From the NCBI GenBank assembly GCA_964023205.1, contig OZ026835.1, forward strand, positions 20,225,817-20,289,816: 64,000 bases of DNA, read 5' to 3'. Under the pieces are notes generated by a model. It made no database searches, was not told where the DNA came from, and saw only the letters and a program-made list of their open reading frames with translations. This stretch comes from Lutraria lutraria (Eukaryota; Mollusca; Bivalvia; Venerida; Mactridae). A program made the position numbers and the translations under genes. Of this stretch, positions 12,361-23,300 are shown one piece after another (the stretch's first letter is position 1; each line of letters opens with the position of its first letter).

Positions 12361-12630
12361 GGCCGCCCTAAAGAGAGAGGGATGAGATACAGGTGAACCG
12401 GGGATTTATATCCCTACTCTTATTTTTAACAAGCCATCCTGGTTCTGTAGTATGTCCGGTGAGAAGCACCGATACTTGACCCACACGTTGCCAGTCGTTT
12501 TCTTAACAAACTACCGGAAGGCAGATTGGGACACTAAAAAGCGTCCATGAAATATCGGAAGGCGGGGCCAAGTCGAACACAAGACATTTCGTTCAGCAGT
12601 CTAGCCCGTTACCACTAGTCCACAGATCCA
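12361..12630 (-). repeat. tRNA-derived SINE in a gene A intron
   Basis: On the minus strand an A-box-like TGGACTAGTGGTAACGG (about 12605-12622) and a B-box-like TGTGTTCGACTTG (about 12568-12583) form a tRNA-like head. A roughly 200-base body follows toward 12361. The rest of the intron (12181-13026) shows nothing else. Confidence 0.6.
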
Positions 12631-13026
12631 CCCTTATCTCTCTTTTAATACGACGACCTTTGACTGGGAACACCATCGATTGACTGAAAGGCCTTGTTGA
12701 CAAACATTGTGCGCTTCTAATTCAAGCAGAATCCATTCAGTCTTCAGCAGACATTTTAAAAATATTTTAGTGAATATCATTCGGTCAGGTTCGTTCGATG
12801 GCCAACAAATCACATTTGGAACATATGGTCCTAGATTCAGTGACACATTTTGAAATACATCTTGCCCGCTCGCCAAGTTGAACAGTTTCTATCTATGATG
12901 TTGACAGACGTATGTTTAGGCACGTCTAGCACTCGTGCTGTATGTTTGACTTTGAACAGTTACACGGAATGTGTAATTTCTATATATGATTAAATATATG
13001 TATCAACACTTTTATCAATATTTCAG

Positions 13027-13257
13027 CTATTGATTCCTGTGAAGATTTACCATGTGGCTCCCATGTATGTACACCAACAGTTGGTGGACCTGTGTGTACA
13101 TGTTCTGGAGGGTATACGGGGGAAATGTGTAATATTCCTCCTGATTACTGTTATCAGAACGACTGTCAGAATGGTGCAACGTGTGTTAGCAACGAGAACA
13201 ATTATACATGCAAGTGCAATGCTGGATATAAAGGAAAGTTCTGTCAAACCTTACCAG
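13027..13257 (+). CDS. Gene A exon 17: two EGF domains
   Basis: A 77-codon phase 1-1 exon after ATTTCAG with two six-cysteine EGF modules. The first has C-E-D-L-P-C and C-T-C-S-G-G-Y-T-G. The second reads CQNDCQNGATC and CKCNAGYKGKFC. The G-[FY]-x-G-x-x-C endings are diagnostic. It opens the first of four EGF-EGF-TSP1 repeats. Confidence 0.9.
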
Positions 13258-13637
13258 GTACAAATATACTCAGTTTGACCTATTTATATACACAGAAACA
13301 CAAATCTATCCCTGTAGAATCCTAACAGAATAGATCACCGCATAAGAAATAGTTCGTTGTCTAATCGACTTATGCGCATAGTGAATGAACTTTGTTCAAT
13401 TAATGTTCAATTAATCTTTTCTGTTTGATATAAACTCAATCTCAGTTTTGGTCACAACTGCCCATAGATGGACGTTGAGAATGTCGTACATGTGAACATG
13501 TGCTGCATTACAAATTCAAACATATATGTTGAAAACAAAGTAATGACTCTCTATATCTCATTCAATGATTAGTTTTAACTCACAAGAACAATAAAGACTA
13601 TCAATTTTTTTATTATCTTTAAATCGATCTATTTCAG

Positions 13638-13808
13638 TTAATGGTGGGTGGGGATCTTGGTCAGTTTGGACATCCTGCTCGGAGTTATGTGACGGTGGTG
13701 AACGAACTCGCTCACGTCAGTGTGACAATCCTACACCTGATGATTACGGAGCATCTTGTACTGAAGAGAATCAAGAGAAGGAAGATTGTAATCTTGTATC
13801 GTGTATAA
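13638..13808 (+). CDS. Gene A exon 18: TSP1 repeat 1
   Basis: A 57-codon phase 1-1 exon after ATTTCAG, ending ATAA|GTATG. The W-G-S-W-S-V-W motif is a C-mannosylation site type. C-S-E-L-C-D-G-G lacks the Ser/Thr of the O-fucosylation consensus CxxS/TCxxG, unlike the other three repeats. The arginine layer (GERTRSRQC) is intact. Confidence 0.88.
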   Translation, partial: LMVGGDLGQFGHPARSYVTVVNELAHVSVTILHLMITEHLVLKRIKRRKIVILYRV

Positions 13809-13970
13809 GTATGTACTTACACTTTGAATGTACAATGGTCCTAATAGTCGCGAATACAATTTGTTGTTTTCATTAATGACGTTTTCCTGTATTTTATTTT
13901 AAGAATATAATGAAGCCATTTATATAGTTTACTTACAGGAAGTTGATTTCAGTTAACAATATTGTTTCAG

Positions 13971-14195
13971 CCCTCTTTCCATGTTCTGTAAGTCCTTGTG
14001 GAAATCATTTTTGTCAAGAGACATCGACAGGTTTTGTATGTACCTGTAACAATGGATATACTGGTTCTACATGTGAGATTGTTATCGATAACTGTGACCC
14101 CAGTCCATGTAGTAATGGTGGTACTTGTATCAATATGGTAGATGCTTTCCAATGTGAATGTGCTGAAGGTTACCAAGGAGATATTTGTGAGACAG
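13971..14195 (+). CDS. Gene A exon 19: two EGF domains
   Basis: A 75-codon phase 1-1 exon after GTTTCAG. The second EGF reads NCDPSPCSNGGTCINMVD and carries the Asp/Asn hydroxylation pattern C-x-N-x4-F-x-C-x-C. This suggests calcium-binding character, although the N-terminal acidic signature is imperfect. Part of this exon is the source of an inverted copy at 36816-36922. Confidence 0.9.
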
Positions 14196-14666
14196 GTAAA
14201 GTTCGTATCAAATAATTGCATTTTGTCATCCTCACTGGTGCAATTAAATGTACTGCCTGTTGTGAATAGCTTTCGCGTTTGAGGTCCAGAAATGAAAAAA
14301 AACTTTGTGCAACACGCGAATCAAATTGCTAACATTTAACAAGCACATTATATATGTTTTCTTTTCATATTTGATGCGTTGTTGTGATAATTGTTTGGAC
14401 TTGCACTCATTTTGAGGTTCAGAAATGAAATAACTGATTGAAACATGTGAATTAATCTGTTAACTTTTAAAAACTGTGTACTAAATGATAGATTTAAAGT
14501 TAGAAAAAAAGATATTTTTATTTATAATATAAATGTACCATTGTGTTATCTGTTCTATGGGGTTTAATTGTGTTGTTGAGTTATTGAGACACATTTGGTG
14601 TGTTTTCCTTATTCATTGTTTGTAACGACTGGTAGATTTATGTTATCATCTACATTTACATTATAG

Positions 14667-14813
14667 TGGTTAGAGAGGAAACCTACTGGACGGCATGGTC
14701 CACTTGTGATGTGACATGTGGTGGTGGAACATCTACAAGAACACAAGTGTGTGTATCTGACACTACCTGTTCAACTACGGAACAAAAATCGTGTAATAAT
14801 GAAACGTGTCAAG
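14667..14813 (+). CDS. Gene A exon 20: TSP1 repeat 2
   Basis: A 49-codon phase 1-1 exon after TTATAG, ending CAAG|GTGCG. It contains YWTAWSTCDVTCGGG, with an O-fucosylation consensus (CDVTCGGG) and the TRTQVC basic layer. It is short but has all six cysteines. Its 3' half is found inverted at 28994-29095. Confidence 0.87.
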
Positions 14814-14841
14814 GTGCGTAATAAATAATGATAGAGATTAA

Positions 14842-15107
14842 AGTCCCATTAGCTTTTTGATGCAAAAAATATGCAAAAAACGAGCAATTGCTGATATTAT
14901 CCCAAGATAAAAATTACCCACTAGACGAGATCTTTTTCTTCTAAAAACACTCATTTAGCTGTGATTTTTGCTTTTGTTAACTGGAAATATATAGAGCGCG
15001 TCACGTCACTTTATGACGTGTGCATAACTGTGAAAAAACAATAGGTTCCTCTGTAATAGGACATACATAAACTTTTACGACCGATAAATTTATAAGGTCA
15101 TGGGACT
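14842..15107. mobile_element. MITE flanked by TTAA, in a gene A intron
   Basis: A 266-bp segment bounded by inverted AGTCCCAT termini and flanked on both sides by TTAA (14838-14841, 15108-15111), the target-site duplication of piggyBac/Kolobok-type elements. The left-terminal string CCCATTAGCTTTTT is shared with elements at 26541-26862 and 47541-47846. No coding capacity. Confidence 0.65.
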
Positions 15108-15617
15108 TTAAAGGTCTGTTGTAGGACGAAAACGAAAATGAGCTCGAATTTATAAATATCAATTCTACCCCTTTAGGTTTATTTAGTGATTACATATAAC
15201 TAGAAGGTGATACATTTTTGAAGAATTACTACCCGTGAGCTGTAGTTATTTAAGGCTTTTTGGTACTATGTTATTTCATCTGATGTTGATATAAAAAATG
15301 GAAGTAACCAAAATGTTAATACACGAGTGTTTGGTTCGTGTACACATATTTGAATCGACTTCTTTTCATAATTGAGTTCCAAATACACGACATGTTCTGA
15401 CCATTCCGTTATCTTTTCACATTTTTATAGTCATACAAATTTTGTAACTACAACGTTGCGTAATATAAATTGCCTATGCATTATGTCAATGAGTTTACAG
15501 ATTAATGGAAAATAAAATCACACAAAACAATACCGAATATAGAACAAAGCTTCCTGAATAGAATGAACAATGTAAGAGTAAAGGAATATTCAAACCAATG
15601 TATGTTGTTTATTACAG

Positions 15618-15842
15618 TTGATCACTGTCTGACTGACCCTTGTCTGCATGGTGTTTGTGTGTCTGGTGTCAATGACTTTAGGTGTATATGTAGCGCTGGA
15701 TTTAATGGAGCGACATGTGATGAGCCAATAAACGTCTGTAGTATCAACCCTTGCCAACATGGACAATGCCTAACTTCTGGAACAACGTTTACATGCACAT
15801 GTGATAGTGGATACAGCGGAGTTCATTGCTCGATCTCTGAAG
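15618..15842 (+). CDS. Gene A exon 21: two EGF domains
   Basis: A 75-codon phase 1-1 exon after TTACAG, ending GAAG|GTAAT. First EGF: HCLTDPCLHGVC to CSAGFNGATC. Second: VCSINPCQHGQC to CDSGYSGVHC. Both have six cysteines at normal spacing. Confidence 0.9.
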
Positions 15843-17104
15843 GTAATGGTGGTTACTCATAGTTCTTCGTTGCTCACAATTTCAAATTCAGTAATAATGC
15901 AGAAAAGAGAAGAATAACAGTAGTTACAGTACAATGTATATAACGCACGGAAGTATGGAACAGAGAGTTTATAATGTTACGGTCAAGCCTCTCCGAATTG
16001 ACTATGATGTTAAGTAGCGTGTTGTCTGGTTTTTGGATGACTACTGTATGGTGAACTGATGTCGAGTTTCAACAATGACAGCATAGTTTAATAGACTAAC
16101 AGTGCTATATTTAAATAAGCACAAAATAGAAACGCTGCTAAAAAATTCATATGGAGTTTATTAGGCGTGTAATAACAACACTATGTTATTCCAATAAATT
16201 AATAATAAAATCAATATTCAATAAAACGTTTTGTATGCATTAAACACAGTTCACAATATATAGACGTAAAAAAATCATAATCGCGACTGAACGCTGTCAT
16301 AACATTATATATGATCGAGTAAGTGACCGAGAATGTCTAAATACGACGATAAAATTTACAAAGTATTTGTAATTAAGTATTAAGTTTCTGGTTTACTTAT
16401 AAAGTTTACATAATTCGTAAAAGCCAATGAAATACTGAAAAGTGTATATTAACCAAATGCACTCAGTGAAATTCTACAGTTGAAATAGTTTAAAGCGATT
16501 ATGAGGTGTCTCAATCGAAAGTTAAATGAAGTCTGACTGAAGCTGAACATTTCTTGGACCATTTATACTCGAACACAAAATAATGAAGAAGTTTCCTATC
16601 AATAATGTTCGATTGTAGGTTTTGGTTTTACAAATGAAGTTCGGCGTCCGAACACTAACCACTAGACAATTACGTACAAGAGAAGGCTGCCAACGTAGGC
16701 ATTCAGACTATATTTGTAAAGTTACCTGATGTTTTATAATTTGTCTAACGTGTAAAAGATGTAATCACTTGGGGCAATGAACGTAACCAAACGCACAATG
16801 CACCAGGAATCACAACAACAAATATGGATGCTACTGTCAAACCAAAATGAGTGGGAATGACTATCTCGTTAAGTTTGCGCTATTCATTGATTTAAACATG
16901 GCAAACATAAGAAATAAAAGCAAGGCTCTAGATTTGTTGATTAAACTAGATAATACCGAAAGTAGCGAACAAATATACTTAATAAAAGAATGAAATAGAA
17001 ATGACATTCCGACACCAAAAAAATATAAAGCAGGGCTAGGTTCTATATCAATATTGTTTGGACATAAAATAAGAATGTGACTGTGTTGTAATTGTTTATT
17101 TAAG
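15843..17104 (+). other. Gene A intron, nothing coding
   Basis: A 1.26-kb AT-rich intron. A short tRNA-like fragment on the minus strand near 16640-16680 may be a SINE relic. No exon-like open frame is flanked by splice sites. Confidence 0.5.
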
Positions 17105-17272
17105 TGAGTGCACATTGGAGTCCCTGGTCTGAATGGACTGGGTGTAGTACAACGTGCGGATCTGGAGTAAGACAACGATCAAGACTTTGTAACAATCCAT
17201 CACCTCCTCCTGGTGGTAAGATGTGTGAAGGTGACGATACAGATAAACAATCATGTACAACGGCATGCTACG
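17105..17272 (+). CDS. Gene A exon 22: TSP1 repeat 3
   Basis: A 56-codon phase 1-1 exon after TTTAAG, a weaker acceptor. WSPWSEWTGCSTTCGSG contains two WxxW motifs and a full O-fucosylation consensus (CSTTCGSG). QRSRLC gives the arginine layer. Confidence 0.88.
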
Positions 17273-17528
17273 GTACGTATTCTATTTTGCTAATAGTAAC
17301 AGGTTATAATGCATTCATGTTATATAAAGCATAAGTAAATACACGCTCCGAAATGATATGATTTAGAATTCTTCACACTTACAAGTGATATATATATATA
17401 TTTGCTATGATTTAAGGTCGGTCAATCCGAACAAGACAATTCTTTAGACTATTGCTTGGAATGATATATAATCATTGACTTTCGTTTCGTTGTATCTTTT
17501 CTTTGAAATGATTTTAATACTGTTTAAG

Positions 17529-17756
17529 ACTCGTGTGACTCCAATCCATGCGATGCAGATCATGGATGTGTTGTTACTGGTGATGATTATGTTTGTCGGT
17601 GTAAATATGGATACACTGGTTCTCACTGTACAATCCCTCCAAATCCATGTGATCCGAACCCATGTAAAAATGGCGGACAGTGTTTACAGCGCGATAGTAC
17701 TCCAATATGTCAATGTATAAATGGTTATCTTGGTAAAACATGTAGCATATCTCCTG
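17529..17756 (+). CDS. Gene A exon 23: two EGF domains
   Basis: A 76-codon phase 1-1 exon after GTTTAAG, ending CCTG|GTGAG. It begins SCDSNPCDADHGC, with CKYGYTGSHC ending the first EGF and NPCKNGGQC to CINGYLGKTC forming the second. The frame has no internal start codon near its beginning, so naive calling shows only an out-of-frame shadow. Confidence 0.87.
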
Positions 17757-18063
17757 GTGAGTGCTTATTTAACTATTGCTTTTGCTCAAGATCTTACAAT
17801 AACTGTCCCTTGATGTAACATACAATGATGTATTTTGATTGTTAAACTCCCTTTATCCAATAGTCTTATGAAATACCAACGCTTTGGTCTAATTGGTGTA
17901 ATTATGCAAATTGCGATTTATTGCCTAACTTGTTTAAGATTAAAAACCTTTAACTCTTTGCTGGTATTTTGAAACCGTTATACAAGTAGTATTGATTATT
18001 TTCTGAAATGTTTACTGTACAGTATTACACGTGTATAACATGTCTTTGGTTTGTTATTGATAG

Positions 18064-18225
18064 ATGAAAGTACATGGAATCCATGGTCAGAGTGGAGTGA
18101 TTGTAGTGTAACATGTGACACCGGTGAACACAGTAGAACTAGAGATTGTAAAGTTGGTAGCAATGGCAACGGTTGTGACGGTGATGAAACAGAATTAAGG
18201 ACCTGCAGCATTACTTCATGTCCAA
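18064..18225 (+). CDS. Gene A exon 24: TSP1 repeat 4
   Basis: A 54-codon phase 1-1 exon after TGATAG, ending CCAA|GTAAG. WNPWSEWSDCSVTCDTG carries both the WxxWxxW and the CxxTCxxG glycosylation motifs. It is the last exon I can place before the LINE, and its good donor means the transcript continues. Confidence 0.88.
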
Positions 18226-18839
18226 GTAAGTAATCCGTTTCATTTGACAATCTGGTATTAGTTAAAAAAACTGAGTATATCTTATTTTCATCAAAATCAT
18301 ACACTTTGAACAGTAACCACCTTTTTGGAGTGTGTCATTTATGAAGCCGGGAGTACAGGACTGAAAAGGTGGTTAAAAAAAGCTAAGAAAGTAATAAACT
18401 AAAGTTTACAAATAAATGTTAATATGCAAGTAAAAACTCTTGTTTGATTACTGGGTCGAAATGACCACTTCCAGATTTAAATGCTTTTGCAACTTTTATG
18501 TTATGATGAATCCTGTCAGAATAAGTTAGGATTTAGTACTTGTGGGAATTCAAAATCACTGGTACTGTCAATTTCTATTCAGTTATTTTGGGTGTCACTT
18601 CGTTGTTATGCTACCAAACCCACTCAGAAGCAAACTAAATATGGTAATATGAACCTAATCGATACGTACTGGTATAATATCCAAAATGGAGATAAGGGAA
18701 TATTCCATTGATTGCGTTATTCTAGTCATATAATCATATAAAGTTTTAGCACAACTCAAAATCATTTTTATTTAGATGTATCTATTATTTGTCTTATTGA
18801 AATTTCGTTAATTTATTAAGTGTGATATGTTACATATAA
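18226..18839 (+). other. Intronic or intergenic stretch with a small inverted repeat
   Basis: An inverted repeat (AACCACCTTTTT at about 18315 and AAAAGGTGGTT at about 18364) suggests a very short MITE. No convincing terminal exon or polyadenylation context for gene A is visible here. Confidence 0.4.
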
Positions 18840-19151
18840 TATAGATACTTCCGGTAAAAACCAGACACGTTTGTTGATATTTTGCGGAAGAAAACAACTA
18901 GATTTTCGTCATTTATGACAATCTGTGCGGATTGAGCATTTGTAGAACGGATCAGTGTTGATATTTGATGCTTTGTGAGGACTCTCAGGTGCAAACTTTT
19001 GAATTTGTGTGAATTTGTGAAGTTTAAATCTGTACACCTGAAATCTATTTATAGCACCGATATATGAAAATAAACAGTGGTATACCGCTCATGATTGAAA
19101 TTTCGTCACGCTTGCACGAACCGCTTTGTAAATTGTGTATTGCGGAGATTG

Positions 19152-20309
19152 ATGATGTCGTCGGTGAATAAAACTACGGAGGCCCAGACGGACCTTTCGG
19201 AAGACGCTCAAGAATTTGTTGAATCAGTAATGAATTCACAGCGTATTACTAGAGTTGATACGCCTATAAATTCTAATAGGAAGAGACATGCTTCAGATCC
19301 TTGTGACCAGGAATCAGCAGTGAAGAAGTCACGTATTACAGCTAAAGCTAGGCGGAACCTCTACAATTGTAATAATTCCACAGATGACTCAACTATCGTT
19401 GTGACCAATGCGGATGTTCATGTTGACTGTAATCCTTCAGTTGAACAGTTAATAGGCAAACTCTCTGCAGATATGCATATGATGTTTTCAGCAATGATAG
19501 AGCGTATGGACAAGTTAGAGTCAGGGTTAGAACATCGCATTTCAAGTAAGGTTGCGCAACTCTTGGATAAACGTGTGAATACAGAAATGGGTCGCATTCG
19601 GAAGGATGTGGACTCACGTCTTGAAACGTTCAAGGAGTCAATGAAAGCTGAGGTTGTAGCAGACCTGAATGATATGCATGCTAAGATTCAACAGGTGACT
19701 TCCAAAGCACCTGCACATTCATCTCCAAATATTGCTCTGAACGTTGTGATAAGAGACCTACCTGAAACTAGAAATGAAAATACTGAAAATAAAGTTAATG
19801 CGCTAATTAAAGATGGTCTACGAATCAGTGATGTGTCATGTGCGAGTGCCGAGCGGAAACCGTCGAACGGTAGTAAGCCTGGTGTTATCATTGCTAGTTT
19901 CAAGTGCCATGATGATAAGCGCAAGGTTATGATGAAGAAAAATAACCTGAAATCACGACAACAATACCAGCAAGTGTATATCAACCATGACCTCTCGCAT
20001 GCTGATCGTTTGATGAACAACAACTTCAGAACCATTCTCAGTGCGCTAAAGAATTCAAATTTATCCTTACAAGGAACAAGAATAGTGCGTAACAACACAA
20101 ACAACGGGTGAAGAAGCGACAGACGAGATCACCGTCATAATACTCGTGATAATGTGCGTGATAACAATGATTCTGGTAACGACATCTGCGTTGATGAAAG
20201 AGTCGCTCCGAATACTTGTAATCGGAATTCTGGTTGGACTCGTGTCGGTAATAGAGGCCGTAACGGATATGGCCAACGTCGTGGTGGTCAACAGAATCGA
20301 CGTAGCTAG
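19152..20309 (+). pseudogene. LINE ORF1 (nucleic-acid-binding protein) with a premature stop
   Basis: From the first in-frame ATG the frame runs to a TGA at 20109-20111. The next 65 codons remain open and very basic (RSDRRDHRH, RNGYGQRRGG) up to a TAG at 20307-20309. TGA for CGA is the simplest explanation of the early stop. The middle region (LESGLEHRISSKVAQLLDKR) looks like a coiled coil. The following VVIRDLPETR stretch resembles the RRM-like fold of L1-type ORF1 proteins. The upstream frame is open to 19095 without an ATG. Confidence 0.7.
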
Positions 20310-23300
20310 GTTACAGCGGGTTTTTGGAATGTACGGGGATGGAATGCTGATTCAAACTCCGATAATTCTATTTTACGGACTGCATGTGCTACTTTGAGTG
20401 GCTGTGACATTTTAGCTGTAGCTGAAACACATCTTTTATCTGACTCTGTTTTAAACATTGATGGTTTTAAATGGTTTGGTTTAAACCGAACCATGATTCA
20501 TAAACGTGCAAAAACTGGCTCCGGTGGAGTTGGCTTTTTGATTAAAAACAATATATGTGATGAATTTGACATTACTATTTTAGATAGCTCTTTTGAAGGT
20601 ATTCTTTGGTTGGAAATGTGTCATAAATTTGATAATTATGTATTGTTTCCATGTGTATGTTATTTGCCTCCAGAAAATTCTTCACGGTACGTTGATGTAA
20701 ATGTTTTTTATGATAGTTTGTTGACAGATATATATAAATACCAAAATGATGGCATTTTATACATCTGTGGTGATTTTAATAGTAGGTGTGGTCAGCTAGA
20801 AGACTATATAAGTGGTATCGATAATGTATCTCCACGTCATATTATTGATTTTAAAACGAACACTTACGGTGAAATTTTTATTGAATTTTTGATTAATGTT
20901 AGTATGTGTATAGTAAATGGTCGAAACTACACAAATAATGATTTTACCTCTGTATCAGTTAAAGGTCTATCTGTAGTTGACTATTGTGTAACTAGTTACG
21001 AAACATTGTCACTTTTTTCAGACTTTTCAGTTGTTACAACTGCTGATCTAATAAATCAGTGTGGACAAATAAACACTTTACTGTCGGGTAATTTACCAGA
21101 TCATTCTATGTTAAAATGGAATATTAATCTTGAGTCTGTTATGTCTGCTAGCAATTCTGATAAAATATCAGATGAATTTGTCAAGTTTGATTCTTTTGAT
21201 AAGTTTGATTGTTCAAATATTCATGAATCTTTTATGCTTAGTCCAGATATTCTTGTTAAAGTTAATAGTACTATTGACGATATAGAACAAGGTTTTAAAA
21301 CACAGAATGATATTGACTCTGCTTACAGTTCTTGGTGTACTATTTTAAAAGATAATATGTATAAGTCACTTCCATATAAAACCATCACTCCGGGCTCGAA
21401 AGGGAAATGTTTTCGTCCCGGAAAGCCGTGGTGGAATGATAGACTAGGTACATTATGGACTAATGTCAACAAAGCTGAGCGAAAATGGCTTTCTTGTATT
21501 AATACCAATGCTAAAAAGAAATTAAAAACTGAATACATTTCAGTTCGTAAGCAATTTGATCGTGAAGTACAGCTTTCGAAACGTTTACACTGGTATTCAC
21601 TTCAAAATGATTTGATGGAAGAGTGTAACATTGATCATTCGAAGTTCTGGAAATCCATCGGGAAAGTAGGCATTGGTAATACTAGTCGCAAACTTATCCC
21701 TATGGAGATTCAGTTACCAGATGGCTCTACCTCTCAGTGTGTTACAGATGTGCTGGAAAAATGGAAAGCTGATTTTAGTACTTTATTGAATAAAACTCAC
21801 GTAGCTAATCATGCTAGCCAGGATGATGGCAATTTTGTAGAACCTAATTATGAATCCTTTAATGATAATATATCTCTATTGGAAGTTAAGAAGGCATTAG
21901 ATAGTGCTAAGAGAGGTAAAGCTAGCGGTATTGATGGTATTCCTAGTGAAGTGTTAAAAACTGATACCTCAGTCTTGTTCTTACATTCATTGTTTAATGT
22001 TTGCTTCACCACTGGCGTTGTTCCTTCAATTTGGGGGAAATCAATTATCAATCCAATACCTAAGTCGTCTTCTGCTGATCCAAGGGACCCACTCTCATAT
22101 AGAGGCATTTCATTAGCATCATCAATGTACAAAATCTACTGTAGTGTTCTCAATTCTAGACTAAGTAATTGGGCTGAAACCAATGAAAAAATTGTCGATG
22201 AACAAAATGATTTCCGTAAACATCGCAGTACAACTGATCATATTTTGTCTTTAACAAGCATTATAGATTGTAGAAAGAAGAACAATTTGTCAACATTTTG
22301 CGCTTTTATTGATTTTAGTAAAGCTTATGATTTTATTAATAGGCAAAAATTGTGGATAAAGATAAAGGCTGCAGGTATCTCCGGAAATATGTTTTGTGCA
22401 ATCAAAAGTCTGTATTCATCTGTTGCATCATGTGTCAGAGTCAATCATTTTAAAACTGAATGGTTTGATATTCACTGTGGATTGAGACAAGGTTGTATAT
22501 TGTCTCCTATTCTGTTTAATTTATATATTAATGACCTGGCTATTTACTTGAAGTCTTTTAATATTGGTGTAAATTTAGATCAAGATCGTATTTGTATACT
22601 ATTATATGCAGATGACATAGTATTGTTGGCGGAAACTAGTAATGATTTGCAACGTTTGCTTGATGCTTTGAATGACTGGTGTAATATAAATGATATGTCA
22701 ATCAATTGCAAAAAGAGTAATATTGTTCATTTTCGTCCTAATTCTTGCGTGAAAACAGATGTCATTTTTAGATGTGGAAATAATTTGTTAAATGTTGTTG
22801 ACAAGTACACGTATCTTGGTATTGTTCTTAATGAACATTTAAACTTTGATTTTACTGCTAGAGTTGTTGCGCAGAGTGCTAATCGTGCTCTTGGGTTGGT
22901 TATTGCCAAATGTAAATTGTTGGGTGGAGTCCCGTATAATGTTTTTACCAAATTGTATGATTCAGTTGTCTGGCCAGTTATAGCGTATGGTGCGGCCATT
23001 TGGGGACAAAAAACCTTTTCATGTATTGATGCTGTTCAAAATAAGGCTATGCGTTACTTCTTAGGGGTTGGCAAGTACACTCCGAATTCGGCCGTTACTG
23101 GCGAAATGGCATGGACGCCGCCTATAGTTCGGCAGTGGAGCTGTATCTCTACATATTGGACAAGATTAAATTCATTACATGCATCTCGTCTCACTAAACG
23201 TATAGCACTTTGGGCAATTTCTCTAGCAAATAATTCTTGTAAAAACTGGCATCATAATGTTAAAATAAAATTGTTTGAGCTTGATTTGTATCAATATAGT

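Larger units (their letters stand above)
1..18225 (+). other. Gene A: SVEP1/polydom-like mosaic gene (24 exons, both ends missing)
   Basis: Twenty-four exons join in one open frame of about 1,620 codons. The order is sushi(partial)-[HYR-sushi-sushi]x3-module X-GCC-GCC-LamG-[EGF-EGF-TSP1]x4. HYR, sushi, GCC2/GCC3, EGF and pentraxin-like domains together are the signature of SVEP1/polydom extracellular matrix and adhesion proteins; TSP1 repeats are an addition. All modules are disulfide-rich, so the product should be secreted or a cell-surface ectodomain. No signal peptide, membrane segment or stop codon is visible, so the gene starts left of the window and its 3' end is unresolved. Introns of 300-1300 bases (605-1008, 1186-1727, 2398-3028, 3212-3803, 5551-6485, 6681-7010, 7194-7661, 11064-11395, 13258-13637, 14196-14666) hold nothing I recognise. 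The modular reading is firm; the single-transcript claim is inference. Confidence 0.85.

Noticed and set aside
13047..14221. Minus-strand frames over the EGF exons
   Set aside because: They are shadows of the cysteine-rich plus-strand exons, which have splice sites and EGF spacing.
18481..18711. A 76-codon frame just after gene A exon 24 as a terminal exon
   Set aside because: No acceptor in the right phase and no family features; cysteine spacing does not match any module.
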